Origin: Labia minor
Lineage: Eukaryota > Arthropoda > Insecta > Dermaptera > Spongiphoridae
Assembly: GCA_963082975.1 (NCBI GenBank)
Contig: OY720344.1
Location: forward strand, 66,120,546 to 66,184,545
DNA: 64,000 nucleotides
Reading direction: 5' to 3'
Notes under the pieces: generated by a model
What the model was told of the DNA's origin: nothing
What the model saw: the letters and a program-made list of their open reading frames with translations, nothing else
Databases searched by the model: none
Shown: positions 36,685 through 49,149 of the stretch, in pieces
Position numbering within the stretch: the first letter of the stretch is position 1
Layout of the letters: the number at the start of each line of letters is the position of its first letter
Made by a program: the position numbers and the translations under genes

Positions 36685-37453
36685 GATGAAAGTTATAAAA
36701 TTTTCTATACTGATATAAACTTGTTATATTACATTTGTTTATTCTGTGCCATGGGTAGTTATGACAACAGATGTTTTATCGAATTCTTAAGGATTATACT
36801 TACTATAAATTTGATAAAAGAGAAAAAGGATCTATAAAGCCTTACCTCTTAAATCTTTATATTATATCATGTCATTTTTAGATAGATATAGTCTACTTTA
36901 AAATTATTCATTTGAAATATGTTTATTTAATAAGAAATAATTATTTTAAAAAGTAAATTGACTTTATTGTGTATTCTTTAGAATAACTCTCTTTAAATAT
37001 CTCTTAAATAATACTGAAAATTATTGACAACAACAACCAAATTTTTCCACCTGCCACTATTATGAACTACCTTCATCCAATTTCCATTATATCCCAAAAT
37101 GGATCTTCACATTATCCAATATCCATTATTCATTCACATTTTGGAGGCTCACAAATACCTTGAATCTATTCTCTTCTTATAAAATCATGGACCATAGCTC
37201 ATGATATGTCATATCATACGATTGGAAAAATTTTATAGCATATTTGATTTTCGTAATCTCTTCTAATAATCTTGGTGAAATAATCCCATGTGACCCATAA
37301 TAAAATGTACTGCTCTTGCATGAAAAATATGGTTTATTAATATTTAACATTCTAAAGAATTTTATTAATATTCAACTTCCTCGTTTTGTTCTTTTTAATT
37401 TCCTACATTGATTTCAAATATTTTTTCTTATTAAATTAAAGATTTATTTCTTT

Positions 37454-38015
37454 TTACTGTCTCGACAGAGAAAATTTTCAATGTCGAGATTTTGATGTTT
37501 TTATACGTTTTGAACGTTCCTGAGTCATTTTCACTAAGGTTGAGAAAAATATGTGTGTGTGTGTGTGTATAGACCAGATTACGAAAAACGGCTTGACCTA
37601 GAATAATGAAATTTGGTACACTGGCATTATTCAGAATTCGTAGTTTTCTATCAACTTTTGAGAAATGTAGCTCTTCCGGAAGAGGGTCATTACCTACAAC
37701 GTTTTCATTTTTTTTCCTCTAAACTGACCTTAAAAATAAAGATATATGATATATTTGATAGTTTTTCACAGGATTAAAAATTGTATAAAACTGCTATATA
37801 TAGAATTTCAGCTTGATTGAATAGATGAAAGTACCGGAATTTTTTAACACTTTGACTCCCAACCACGCGCCAGCACGTGACTTGGTGCCATCAACAAAGA
37901 GCCAAACACGCGCTGGTTTAATAAATATTATTTATTAATTTTAAATATTAAATATTATTTATTAATTTCAATTTATAATTTAATTAATTAAATTTAATTT
38001 AAATATAATATGTGT
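37454..38015 (-). repeat. Dispersed repeat family B copy
   Basis: Inverse-orientation copy containing the CTCGACA end, a GT microsatellite (37552-37569), the ATTTCATTATTCTAG block in inverse form and the GTGACTTGGTGCCATCA block. The left (GGAGTGTCTCC) terminus is missing. Confidence 0.8.
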
Positions 38016-38225
38016 ATGGGAAAGAACATTGTTACATGAAAATTTTATATATAGATATGTATTTTTTTAACATTATCGTTCTTTGGTATAATAATACTAT
38101 AGCTCGAATATTACGAATTTTTTTTAAATATTAATTTAATATTAATATTAATTCTATAAGGTTCCGTTGAAAAATATATTACCGTATACGGTTCCGCGAC
38201 TCCAGAAAGTTTGAAAACCATTGTT

Positions 38226-38566
38226 CTAAACTGACCGTAAAAATAAAGATATATGTTTGATAGTTTTTCAAAGGATTAAAAATTGTTAAAACTGCTATAT
38301 CTAGAATTTCAGCTTGATTGAATCGCTGAAAGTACCAGAATTAATTTTTTTCACAAAGAGCTAAATATCAACCGCAATTTGGGCTTTAATTTAATATCAA
38401 ATTCAAATTGTTAATTGAAAATAAAACCAACGAAATTGAGATAAATTGAACTGAAATTGAAGCAGAAAAAAACACGTTCATTCATAAACCTTAGTTCACT
38501 CAACCAATAAAATATGTTAATTAATCCAATTAAAATTTGCTAGATAGTCGAGTGGAGACACTCCAG
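38226..38566 (-). repeat. Dispersed repeat family B, internally deleted copy
   Basis: Starts at CTGACCGTAAAAATAAAGAT and ends at the family terminus GTCGAGTGGAGACACTCCAG. It is shorter in the middle and carries an unrelated ATTGAG-rich insert (38390-38470). Confidence 0.75.
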
Positions 38567-38984
38567 TTTATTTATCATCATATAATAGTGTATATGCTAA
38601 TAATTATTTCAAATAAATAACTTTTCGGGGATTAAATATATTCGTCAATTTTAATACCTAAACTAATTAAAAATTATATAAAGTAAATTAAATAAAATAT
38701 TATTAAAAAATCTGTAGATTGTGCATTTTTTCCTTATGGTTTTTATTACTCCATCCCCTATCAAATCCAAACAAAACTTGAAATGACGTCCAAAATAGAA
38801 CTTATGACATAGATATCCGAGAATTGTTCTAAATGATGTTTTATCTTGATTGTCATTGAATATGAATGATTGTTATGCGTCTAATTGATAGTATCATTAT
38901 GATATTTTTTTTATTTCAACTTCCTTGATCAGTGATCTCTATGTATCATAGGTTTAGTTGAAATTTGCCATTTGATGTGAAAGA

Positions 38985-40069
38985 ATGGAAGAATTATTTC
39001 GAACAGTTTCAAATCAAATCAATTTTTACATTTGGTTTTTATTGTTACTTTATCAAGTAATCGTCGGTTCGTATGCTTCCTGGACAATTCGTATGTTATT
39101 GAATGTTACATAAATAAAAATTGTTTTTAAAATAAAAAAAAACGGGTTTATTAATATTTATTTTGGATATACAAATGATAATGATAATCATGATAATAAA
39201 ATTAACAAAATCAATTTAAAATAATATTATTTTTACTAACAAAGGGTTAATATGATAATAGTCTTTTTTCTAATAACAAATTTTAGGATTTTAACTAAAT
39301 TTCAATATTCCATTTCATTGTAAAACTCTTACCCTGTGGGTCTTATGGTATCCTAATGATATAATTATATTATTTTATATTTTCTTGATAATTTTGAATG
39401 TTCAATTTCAAAATCAATAATACTAATAATTTAATGTCAATAAGATATTTTTAATATTATTTCATATATTATTATAAAAAATCCTACACCATTCGTATTT
39501 ATTACTGAATTATTATCTATTAAGTAAAACAATAGAATAAAAAAATCACTTTCATATTTGAGTTTAAGAGAATGGAAACAAACTCAATGAAATTAAAATT
39601 ATTATTTAATATTGTAATAAAAAAAATGCGTATGGTTATTCAATGGAAAAAGACCCCAAAAGCATATATAAATAGGCACTAAGTAATATAATAATACAAT
39701 TTAATTACTTTAATTTCATATTAAATTATTATAATAAAAGTATCAAATATGTTTTGTTCAATAAATTACAACTATTAATTAATAATAATTATAATAAATT
39801 TTATAATTTATTTAAAACAAAATGGAAAGTTCAATTTTTGAATGCAATGCTTTCAACATAATTATTATACTATAATTCACAATTGTCGTTTTTTTAATAT
39901 TAATTTTCCTTTTATCATTGGATGGTGGCCTTGACCTGAAAATATCCACCGTGTCGTGGGTAATTATAATAGTGAGCAATCAACTGATTCAAATTTATTG
40001 AATATAAAGGTCTATTCTTGAATTATAGCTAAATCATTAAAAAAAATAAAAGATGTAATATTTATATAT

Positions 40070-40100
<31 letters not shown>

Positions 40101-43100
40101 TCACTGAACGCTCTATATAAACAACTCATTTGAACCAATGTTGTTGTGAACATCTGTCAACTCAAATATATAGCTTTAAAGAAATAACTTACTTATATAG
40201 AACAGTTAAACTAAAAAAAGTTACTTCTATAGAGGTTGCTTATATAGAATGTTCACTGTGTTTAATAAAGAGGGTGTCACGTAATTGCTAATTAAAAGTT
40301 TTGTTGAGTTTTTAAAAGTTATAACAGTAGCAGTTAGGATAACATAAATACACTTTGTTAGAGGTCCCCTTCTTAATATAACTACTGAAATTTTCCGAAA
40401 AATCTTATTTATCTTGATAACTATTCGGAACCTCTATTGGAGTGGAATCAGATACACTTTCCTTGTCAACCACCGCCAGTGTATGCATAAATTAGTAAAT
40501 TAGTTTTTTCGATCTGGCATAAGGAAAAGATTCCTTTAGAATGGCTGGAGGTAGTTATTATCCTACTCTTTAAGAAGGGTAATAGAACCAACTGCAATAA
40601 CTATAGGGGAATTTCTCTTTTGACGATATCGTATAAGGTTTTCTCGAATATTATCTCAATGAAAATACGACCATATGTAGAGGTAATATTAGGAGAATGA
40701 TCAACTGTAGATCAGATATTCTCATTAAGGCAGATATTAGAAAAAAACGCGAATTCACTATCTCTGTATACCAATTTTTTGTAGACTTTACAAAAGCATA
40801 TGACTCAATAGACCGGGAAAAACTTTTTCAAATCTTGATCTTAATGGGAATTCCAAAAAAACTAGTACGTATGAATCAAATTTGTCTTGTAGGTAGTAAA
40901 GAAAGAGTAAGATGCGGGAATCAACGATCAGAAACTTTCGAAATTGGGAATTAGTTAAAACAAGGAGACGGATTATCACCAATTTTATTTAATTTAGTTC
41001 TGGAATATGTAATTAGACAAATTGGGGAAAAATCAAACGGAATAGAATTAAACAAAAAAAAATCAAATATTAGGTTTCGCTGACGACTTAAATATAATAG
41101 GAGATTCGGCAATTGCAATTAAAGATAGCATAGAAAAATTAATCGAAGCAGGAAAAGAGGTGGGAGTAGAAATTAATAGTGCTAAGACAAAGTATTTAGT
41201 AACAGAGAGGAATAGTATTAACACACCAAGTCTTAACATACAAAATATAGTATTTGAAAATGTGGAAAAATTTAAATACTTCTGTAATAACAAAGGATAA
41301 TAATATTCGAGAAGAGTTTAAAGCGAGGTTGCAATCGGGAAGCGCCTGTTATCATGTTATATTCTTATATTAAAGGGGCTTATCGCGTCAAAATTATTAT
41401 CAAAGGGGATCAAAATTAAAATATATAAAACAATTATTTTGCCGGTTGTATTATATGGGTGTGAGGCATGGTCTATGACCTTACGAGACGAGAGTAGATT
41501 TAGAGTATTTGAGAATAGGATTCTGCAAAGCATTTATGGGCCAAAGAAAGATGAGTTCACCGGGGAATGGCGGAGACTGCATGACCTCTATGCTTCTCCA
41601 GATATAATTAGGGTTATAAAATCGAGAAGGCTGCGATGAACAGGGCACGTGGCTAGAATGGGAGAGGAAATGATGGCGAAAAATATATTGGTGTGGAGAC
41701 CGAGTGGGAAACGCCCGCTTCGAAGACCAAGGGCGCGATAGGTGGATAGAATACATACGAAAATTCCCTCAGAACCCCAAGGATAGATAGATAGATAGAT
41801 TGCCAACCACCCCCGCTTCTCGCTGAGTTATGATATATTTTTTAATTTCTTTATAATTAAATATTATAAAGTATTATCAAATTGTAGGCAATTTTCTCTA
41901 GTTTACTTTTGTATATAAATGTTTTTATCATGGAGTGGTAAGGAAAGGAGATATTGTCGCGTTCGAGAAAATTCGAGGTCGCAAAGTTGCTTTTTCGGAA
42001 AGAGCACGACGAAATCTTTAAAATTACCAATATTCAAAACTCCTGGAAAAATTTCTAACTAGAACTACCAAATGACTGAACTAGCAATTTAATATTTTAA
42101 TAGACAATATTTAATCTATTTAATCTATTTATTATTAAAGGATAACATATAAGTCTCAAATAAATAATATATATAATTATAAATTATTTTTCTATTTTTA
42201 ACATATTCTTTTTTTCTTTTTTATAAATAGTGTTTATTATAATTATTATATATTTACCTTTTGTTATTAGAAAAATTAATTATATTTATATTAACAAATT
42301 TGCCAAAAAAAAAATATTATTAAATTTGAATAAAACGGATATATAAAAATAAAAACCCCAGGAAAAAATAAATTAATTTCATTGCCATATGTTACATCTC
42401 TATGTTTACATATGTAAATATCTTATTTTATTTTTTTTTTAAAATCAGCTAATAAAAATATATTATTAAATCCAGGTGAATTTTTCTGGTAGTCCCCATT
42501 TGAATGTTCAATCGATATATAGGTACACAAAGTTCTCGCTCTAGAGGGCGGCAAACCGGGAATATGTCCCGGGCGGTATTTTGGTTATCAATGTAATAAA
42601 TTTTACGAATATAGAAGCGGCAATTTATTCAATTGTTCGGGTAGGCGTAAATGTTAGAGCGGGAGCTGGATACACAATAATTTAAATATATTATTATTCA
42701 TTGGCTTTCCTCTCTTTAAATATATCTAAAAAAAAATGTTTAAAGCAGTAAAAGAGTAGAATATTTTAAAAAAAGTATATTGAAAATAAAAAAAAATAAT
42801 AATATTTTTAGTTTTAAAAAAAGAAAAAAACAATATTTTTAAAATTAAGTAAAATATACAAAAATATATATTTAAGAGAACTATGAAAGCCAATGATAAA
42901 CAAAAATTGAATTATGGTATAAAAATAATTGAAAAAGAAAAAAATAATGAGCGATTAAAACTAACGTGAGCTTGTAAGTTCGAGCGAAAGGTAGGGACAA
43001 AAATGTACACACACCTACGTCAACGGGAAAACCACTTTATTGAAGTTAGAGTGACTTGAAACGTGGAGATCTATAAAAAAATGCATATCGGAAATGAATC

Positions 43101-46100
43101 GGCATTATAAGTAGTTTACATCTTAAGTTAGCAATTTTTACGATTGAAAAGTAAAAATTAAAGTAAATAGTTAAATTAATAGGCACATTAATTTTTAAAT
43201 ATTAAAAAAATTAATATAATATGTTTATACAAAAGAATTAATTCGTGTTTTTTATTTATTAAAAAAATTAATAACAGGTCCAAAAAATATCCAAATCAAA
43301 ACATTACTATGATACAAGATAGCTTTCTATTTGAATGAATCAAAGTTACCCCGTGGTTATTCATCAAGATTATAGCGGATGGTCTGGTTCTAAATGAAAA
43401 AGATAAGATTTATGCGTTGGACATGACTGCTTTGCCCTAAGTAGCACGGGGAAATAGTTGCGGGACCTTTTTATGAGGTAGCAGAACGAAAATGTATTTT
43501 TCACTTCATTTTCGAATCCACTCACAGGATACTTCCTCAGTACACCCATATAGAAAGAGTTAGGAGGAGGAGTGTTTTGTCCCAAACAATATTTATAAGA
43601 ATATTATTGTTTTTTCAAAAAACAATTTATTTCTTAAATTGATATTCATTTAAAATGAAAATTCAAAGATATTTTATTTCTATTAAATTATTTAATAAAT
43701 ATTATCTATTAATATTAAATAAGAAGTAGAGGTCGTCCTGAGAAAAGATGGCCCGACAATAGACAATTAAGCCTAAAGGTTTAAAAGAAAAATGTCGAAG
43801 AACAATATTAAATTAATTAAAATGTTATCTTTTACAATAAATTAAATAATTTAAATATTATGAATTTATTAAAAATAAAAATATATTTATTTGAATAGTT
43901 TTGGTGGAAATGGTTAAAATATTTAATTAAAATAAATAAATATTTTTCCACTTTTTAGGTACTGGAGTTGTTGTTCATGGACTACCAGAAACTCAAAATA
44001 GAGTTTACGAAGAATCATATAGTCCGTCTCTGTGTCATTACGGGACACAATGCACTTCATTGGAGAGGTGTAGACTATTAAGAGATTTAATGGAACATTC
44101 CTGTTTGCTTCCTTCACGGTTAGATTCATTTATTAAGATATTAATAATATAATAATTATTAAATTTTTTTTTTAATATTAGTTTCATAAATGAATGTTAT
44201 AACTTAGAAAGTGAGTCGATCGTTAAGCTTTGCATAAATTTAATAATATAATAATTATTTTTAGGTGAAAAAATAATAATTTGGCTTATCACTATTAATA
44301 AACAAATTGAAAATCTTTGTTATAGCTCTAAAATATGTTCTAACTCTAAACTAGTGGTTCCCAAAGTGGTCCCTTCCCCTGGAATCATTCAGGTGGTTCT
44401 TGGATAATTCAAATCGATTTGGGGTAACTGAACAACGTCAAGGGGTCCGTGTTAATAAAAAAAATAAATTGTGACACATTCTTATTAATATGAAAATAAA
44501 ATAAATATCAATGAATAATTATTAGCAATTTTTACGTCCTCAGCAAAATATAAATGTAGATAGGTGAATAAAATACAAGTAATAAGATAAGGTAAATCCG
44601 AAAACCACGCTCGAATCAAACGAGCGATCCTGGCTGCTCTTTCTTTTCTATGAATGGAAACAAGACATTACTCGGGTGACTCGAGTGTGGTTTTTCACTG
44701 GAAAAGGTTTTTTACTATGAAATGGGGTCCGTGGGCCAAAAAAGTTTTGGAAACACTGCTCTAAATCATTCAAGATGTACAATATCAGAAAAAAGTAAAC
44801 GCCAGGGTGGCGCTGTTTTCGGGTAATGGCAATTCTTAACCGATTGATTGTCTCACAGCAGCCCCAGCGTTTACTTTTTTCCGTCACTATATATAACTGG
44901 TAAATTAATAAAAAAAATAAATTGGTTGTTCTTGTTATATTAATTTTAATCAAAACATCTAAGATAGATAGAAAACTTAAATATCAAATTTCACTCTTTT
45001 TATACAATAATTTTTTTATGATAACAGATAATTTATTAAAAAATATTTAAATTAAGGCCGGTCCAGACGCTCCGTTTTGCACAACGTTTTGTCTGCGCAG
45101 TTCAAGACGTTGCAGACAAAACGTTGCGTGCGGACCGGAAAACTGCGCAGTTTTGAGTCCGTCGGGAGGACTGCACAGTTGCAGCGATAACTGAGCTCGT
45201 GAGCTCTGAAAACTGCGCGGATTTAAAACGTTGTGCAAAACGGAGCGTCTGGACCGGCCTTTATATTGAAGAAATACGACAGCTGATTATAAACAAAAAC
45301 ATTTCCGGCTTTCTTTTCATAATTGATAATTAAATTATATTTTAAAATATTTAATTTGTTTATTGAATCCAGAAAATGATTCATAATTTTATTCTTAGTT
45401 TAGGTGAAATTACCTGTGGTTATCGAGGCACTCAACCAATGGTCTGCTGTCCTGGAACTGGTTTTGATAGTCCATGGAGTATGCAAGATAACGATGGAAA
45501 CACACCAGGTCCAAGACCTGGTCGAGATCCAAATTTTATGATAAATGAAGATAATTGTGGAATGGCTAAAAGTACTCAAGGTTTAGGAGCCTATCCATTT
45601 GTTGCTCGAGTAGGATATATAAGTAAATAAATTTCTTTCTCTTTTTATTAATAGCACTTCGGTTAATAATATTTATTAATATTTTTTAACAACTAATATA
45701 TTATTTATGTAATTTTTAGATACTAAGAAAAATACAGTAGATTATCCATGTTTAGGAAGTATTATCTCACGAAAAGTAATCCTTACAGCAGCTCATTGTG
45801 TGATGAATAATGTTCCCAATTTTGAATTGTAATATTTAAAATACTATTGAAATTATATTTAATAGAAAATTTGAAATTTATAAAAAAAAAATTATTTACA
45901 GATTTAATATTATCGTAGGGGACTGGGATACTTCTACTGAACGGGATTGTTCTAATGATTTTTGTGCACTGGAAGTTCAGAGAGTGGATATATCTCATGT
46001 GATTGTACATCCGGATTTTCAAACAAAAACTTTTAAAAGTGACATTGCGCTTGTTATTCTAAAAGCACCAATTAATTATACAGGTAGTGTTAAGATTAAT

Positions 46101-46978
46101 TTTACAAGTGTCATTATATAGTAGAAAGCGAAAATGAGTGAACATAATAACGTCTATTTCTAAAATGAATAAATGCAATAATGTTTGTTCAATCGATTGA
46201 TTTTAATTTGGTAGATATATTATGCTACCTTAGTGTTTAAAAAAAGGTTTTTACCATAAGTAATAATTAATGGATCATATTCAGGTACTGAAAAACAGTC
46301 AGTTAGTGAAGACTATTGAGTAAGAAAATATTTTATTTTTGTTTGTAATTAAGATTTTATTTGTAGTTGCTGCTCAACCATTATGCCTGATGGAAAATGA
46401 TAATATCAATCTTGTTGGTAAAAAATTAAATCTCGTTGGATGGGGAACAGTATCAGGAAAAAAAGGTATTTAAAAAGAAAAATAGAAAATTCACAATACA
46501 ATATATTGAATTATATAAATGAAATATTAAATTAATTATTATAAATTTGTTTTCCAAAATAGAAAGGTCGAAAATACAGCAAGTTCTTCAAACAACAGTA
46601 GTTCCTTTAGAAAAATGTGTTCGTTTATTTCAAACGATTTTTCCTATCAGTGAAAGGCAAATGTGCGCTGGAGGTGATGCCGATAAAGATCCTTGTCAAG
46701 GATTTGGAGGTGGGCCTTTAATTGTACTTGATCGATCTCAACCCCTTGCTGGGAGTATTACAGGAGGAAAGTTTTATCAGGTTATTATCAAGTAAATAAT
46801 ATTTATTGGTTTATAAAATTTTACTAAATTCTACTTTTTTTATTTCTTATAGTCTGGGATAGCATCGTTTGGTTCAGATGAATGTGGAAAAGAAGGTGTT
46901 CCAGGAGTGTATACTAAAATTTCCTCTTATATTGAATGGATTAAAGAAAATATAGGAAATGCTCCTCGAAATCTTTAA
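38985..46978 (+). CDS. CLIP-domain serine protease homologue (catalytically dead)
   Basis: Secreted haemolymph protein of the CLIP/chymotrypsin-like family; such homologues act as cofactors or regulators in melanisation and Toll-type cascades. Exons: 38985-39090, 43959-44118, 45399-45622, 45720-45828, 45902-46083, 46367-46465, 46563-46780, 46853-46978; 1224 nt, 407 aa, all in phase. Residues 1-30 form a signal peptide (core YIWFLLLLYQVIVG). The CLIP domain has Cys61, 67, 73, 95, 105, 106 plus extra Cys84. The protease domain keeps His189 (LTAAHC) and Asp247 (SDIAL), but the GDSGGP motif is GFGGGP (340-345): Ser to Gly342 and Asp to Phe341. The R-IVGG activation site is also missing between CGMAKS and YPFVARVGY. 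Exon 1 lies 4.9 kb upstream and is assigned by phase and signal peptide, so an extra small exon cannot be ruled out. Ends CGKEGVPGVYTKISSYIEWI plus 12 residues. Confidence 0.88.
39091..43958 (+). other. SPH intron 1
   Basis: 4.9-kb intron with the LINE copy at 40440-41800 and a TA microsatellite at about 40074-40100. The remainder, including 41900-43900, is AT-rich; a GC-richer patch at 42530-42670 looks like another unidentified repeat. No further exon of the host gene could be supported. Confidence 0.6.
40440..41800 (+). mobile_element. LINE (RTE-like) reverse-transcriptase copy, degenerate
   Basis: Plus-strand RT motifs are visible across several frameshifts: MRP-type KIRPYVE, DQIFSLRQIL-like (40710), FVDFTKAYDSIDREKL, QGDGLSPILFNLVLEYVIR (40955-41020), GFADDLNIIGD (about 41074) and EINSAKTK. 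The C-terminal tail is VVLYGCEAWSMTLRDESRFR, FENRILQSIYGPKKDE, GEWRR, then RRLRW.GHVARMGEE and GKRPLRRP. It ends in (GATA)n at 41782-41799, a typical 3' tail. The 5' part is missing. Confidence 0.85.
44352..44758. mobile_element. hAT MITE with 8-bp target duplication
   Basis: Left end TAGTGGTTCCCAAAGTGG; right end TTTTGGAAACACTG, whose complement CAGTGTTTCCAAAA matches. Flanks are CTCTAAAC (44344-44351) and CTCTAAAT (44759-44766), 7 of 8 identical. No transposase. It lies in SPH intron 2. Confidence 0.8.
44782..44890. repeat. Short MITE (family D), copy 2
   Basis: About 109 bp with GAAAAAAGTAAACGCC at the left and GGCGTTTAC-type ends in inverse form at the right (CAGCGTTTACTTTTTTCCGT then CACTATAT). 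It matches the copies at 28653 and 52428. Confidence 0.8.
45055..45260. mobile_element. MITE with perfect 36-37-bp terminal inverted repeats, TTA duplication
   Basis: Starts AGGCCGGTCCAGACGCTCCG and ends with its exact complement; the repeats are perfect for 36 bp (37 if a flanking A/T pair is counted). TTA at 45052-45054 recurs at 45261-45263. A 3-bp TTA duplication points to the PIF/Harbinger superfamily. It is G/C-rich inside with further internal inverted pairs (ACGTTTTGTCTGC and GCAGACAAAACGT). No coding. SPH intron 2. Confidence 0.88.
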
Positions 46979-47760
46979 ATAAACTTATTTTAATCAACTT
47001 TTTTATTATTATATATATAATAAATACTTTTGAATAATAATATAAAGAATAGAATTAGTTTTTATATTAATTATCCTTATAATAAAAAAATTACATATAA
47101 AATGAAAATATTATATAACTACAAGATATAAAAATTTTATTTTATTTATCATAAGTTCATAATTATGACTTTACCTAAATAGAATAATTATAGGTTTAAA
47201 AACTGGTTAAATTAGAAGTTTCGCCATATCAAACAAGAAGGAGGGTATGCTACACTATATTTAAACAATATACACTATTTCAAATTTAAAAAGAATAAAA
47301 GTTAACTAAATATAATATAATATATATTTGATATTAACAAAGAAATAGTTATTTATAATTGTTTTAAAGATAAAATAAATAAATAAATAGGTACTTATAG
47401 ATGCATAAACTTAATTGACAACTCAATAATAAAATAAAAAAAAGTGCTATAAAATTGTACAACGCGACGCTGTTGGAAGAGAGTGAGAATTGGATGGGGT
47501 AGAAATACAATCCTAATGATTATATTTCAGCAGATGATAATATTTATATAATCTATATAAATAATATAATTAATATTCCCCTATAAAAAATAAATTACTT
47601 ATTTTATTCAGATAAAATATGTATAATTTTTTATTAACATAATATTTTAAGATTAAAAAATTTAAATTAAATTAAAAATCAATCACTAAAATTTGTTCAT
47701 TTAGTAAAATGATCCGAAACATAAAATAAGAAATAATGCTAATAGAAAATAATAATTATT
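46979..47760. other. 3' flank between SPH and the membrane protein gene
   Basis: AT-rich convergent intergenic DNA. AATAAATAC about 40 bp after the SPH stop is a plausible poly(A) signal. Nothing else recognised. Confidence 0.6.
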
Positions 47761-48502
47761 TTATGAACTTGTTGATAATGATGATGTAGATGGGGTTAAT
47801 GTAATAATTTGAGTTCCGGAAGGTCCAGGCTGATCCCAATCACTGGTAATCTAGTTTTTCAACAAAAGTAGATTAATTTATATATATATTCATTCGATTA
47901 TTATTTGATTTTATAGAAAAAAATTAAAATATTAAATAGAAAGATAAATAAAATTTTTTGAATATTTGTAACAATTGTTAATTTTAATTTAATAAATTTT
48001 TCATTTTTTAAAGAAAAATAATTTCTCATTTAATTCTTAGAAATTATTAACTGTATTATTGTTAAATATAGTTATTAAATTAATAAAATATTAAGTATTC
48101 AAATTTAAAATAATTTAAAGAAATATTGTTTATTTCCAATACATAACCTAAAATTAATTTTAAAAAAAATAATATCCACTTTTATTTAAAATGATTTAAA
48201 ATATTCAAAATAACATAAAGAAGTTATTATTATATATTATATGATATTATGTTACATTTAAAAATAATTATATTGGAATTTTTATTACTTACATGATCCA
48301 TATTAGTACTAATAGTAGTTCTTGGTGTTTTTTTATTTAGTGAAATCTCATTTGGATAGGTTCGACAAAAACAACGAAGATATGGAGGACTTATATTTTT
48401 AATAATAAAACAAAAATAAATAATTAAAACTGTAATGATTGCAATTATAGCTAAAAATATTCCTAAAATTGTATCGAAATTAAAAGAACTATAGTTGGTC
48501 AT
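47761..48502 (-). CDS. Small single-pass membrane protein, 99 aa, unknown family
   Basis: Two exons, 48502-48293 and 47850-47761, join in phase 0 across a perfect GTAAGT donor and a TAG acceptor, giving 99 aa. Residues 11-34 are an uninterrupted hydrophobic helix (TILGIFLAIIAIITVLIIYF). The N-terminus is ten residues without charges except Asp10. After the helix comes a short basic, cysteine-containing stretch (RCFCRTYP, KKTPRTT) and a Ser/Thr-rich tail (TPSTSSLSTSS). This pattern suggests N-out/C-in topology with a small cytoplasmic tail. The gene is convergent with SPH and in line with the Rab gene downstream on the same strand. I do not recognise the family; small Cys-rich membrane proteins such as CYYR1/Shisa-like are only a guess. 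Confidence 0.6.
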
Positions 48503-49149
48503 TTGAAATAGGAAAATTTAATATATTATATGAAAATATTTATTAACAAAAAATAAAATACATTTAAAACAATGCGAACAAGACTTCTAAGAATAAAATG
48601 AATACTTAAATAAGTAATACATATATGCATAATATATAAATTATAACAAATTATTAAAATTTATATTTTTTATATATTATATTTATTTATATTTCTTGTT
48701 TAAAAGTTAATAAAAATATTTGAGATTAAAAACAAAAAATTTTTAATTTTATAAAAAATCATTCTTTGTTCCATTTTAAAAATTCTAAAAGATTTATTTT
48801 TATAATATATTTATTTAGTGGTACGATATATAATATATAAGTATTTATTTTATTTTAGTTTCTTTTTCAATTTTTGGTTTGTAATATTTACAATAAAGAT
48901 CTTTCAATAAAAATATAGTTTTCTAATAATAGTTATGAATATTAATATTAAAATAAAAACAAATAATTTAATTTATGTATTTACAGTAAGTTTTCTCGTA
49001 TCTATCTCTAGAAATATCCCACCAATCACAATATTAATTGAAACATAACAGATGATTTATTATTTAATGATTGGATCTATCAGATAACTCCAAATTCACT
49101 AAGATATTGTTTTTATAAATAATATACAATATAAATAAAATTGATAAAA
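48503..49149. other. Gap between the membrane protein gene and the Rab gene
   Basis: AT-rich. It contains the 3' UTR of the Rab gene and the 5' flank of the membrane protein gene, both on the minus strand. No repeat or RNA gene recognised. Confidence 0.55.

Larger units (their letters stand above)
36685..38984. other. CFAP43 to SPH divergent intergenic region
   Basis: Upstream flank of both CFAP43 (-) and the serine protease homologue (+). Two inverted copies of dispersed repeat B occupy 37454-38015 and 38226-38566, separated by a hAT-like end near 38150-38225 (GTTTGAAAACCATTGTTCTA). The remaining DNA is AT-rich; promoters must lie here but no element could be assigned. Confidence 0.7.

Noticed and set aside
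43370..43585. Minus-strand open frame MGQNTPPPNSFYMG in SPH intron 1
   Set aside because: No splice context, domain or repeat of the peptide elsewhere.
44648..45238. Minus-strand open frames in SPH intron 2
   Set aside because: They run through the three MITEs.
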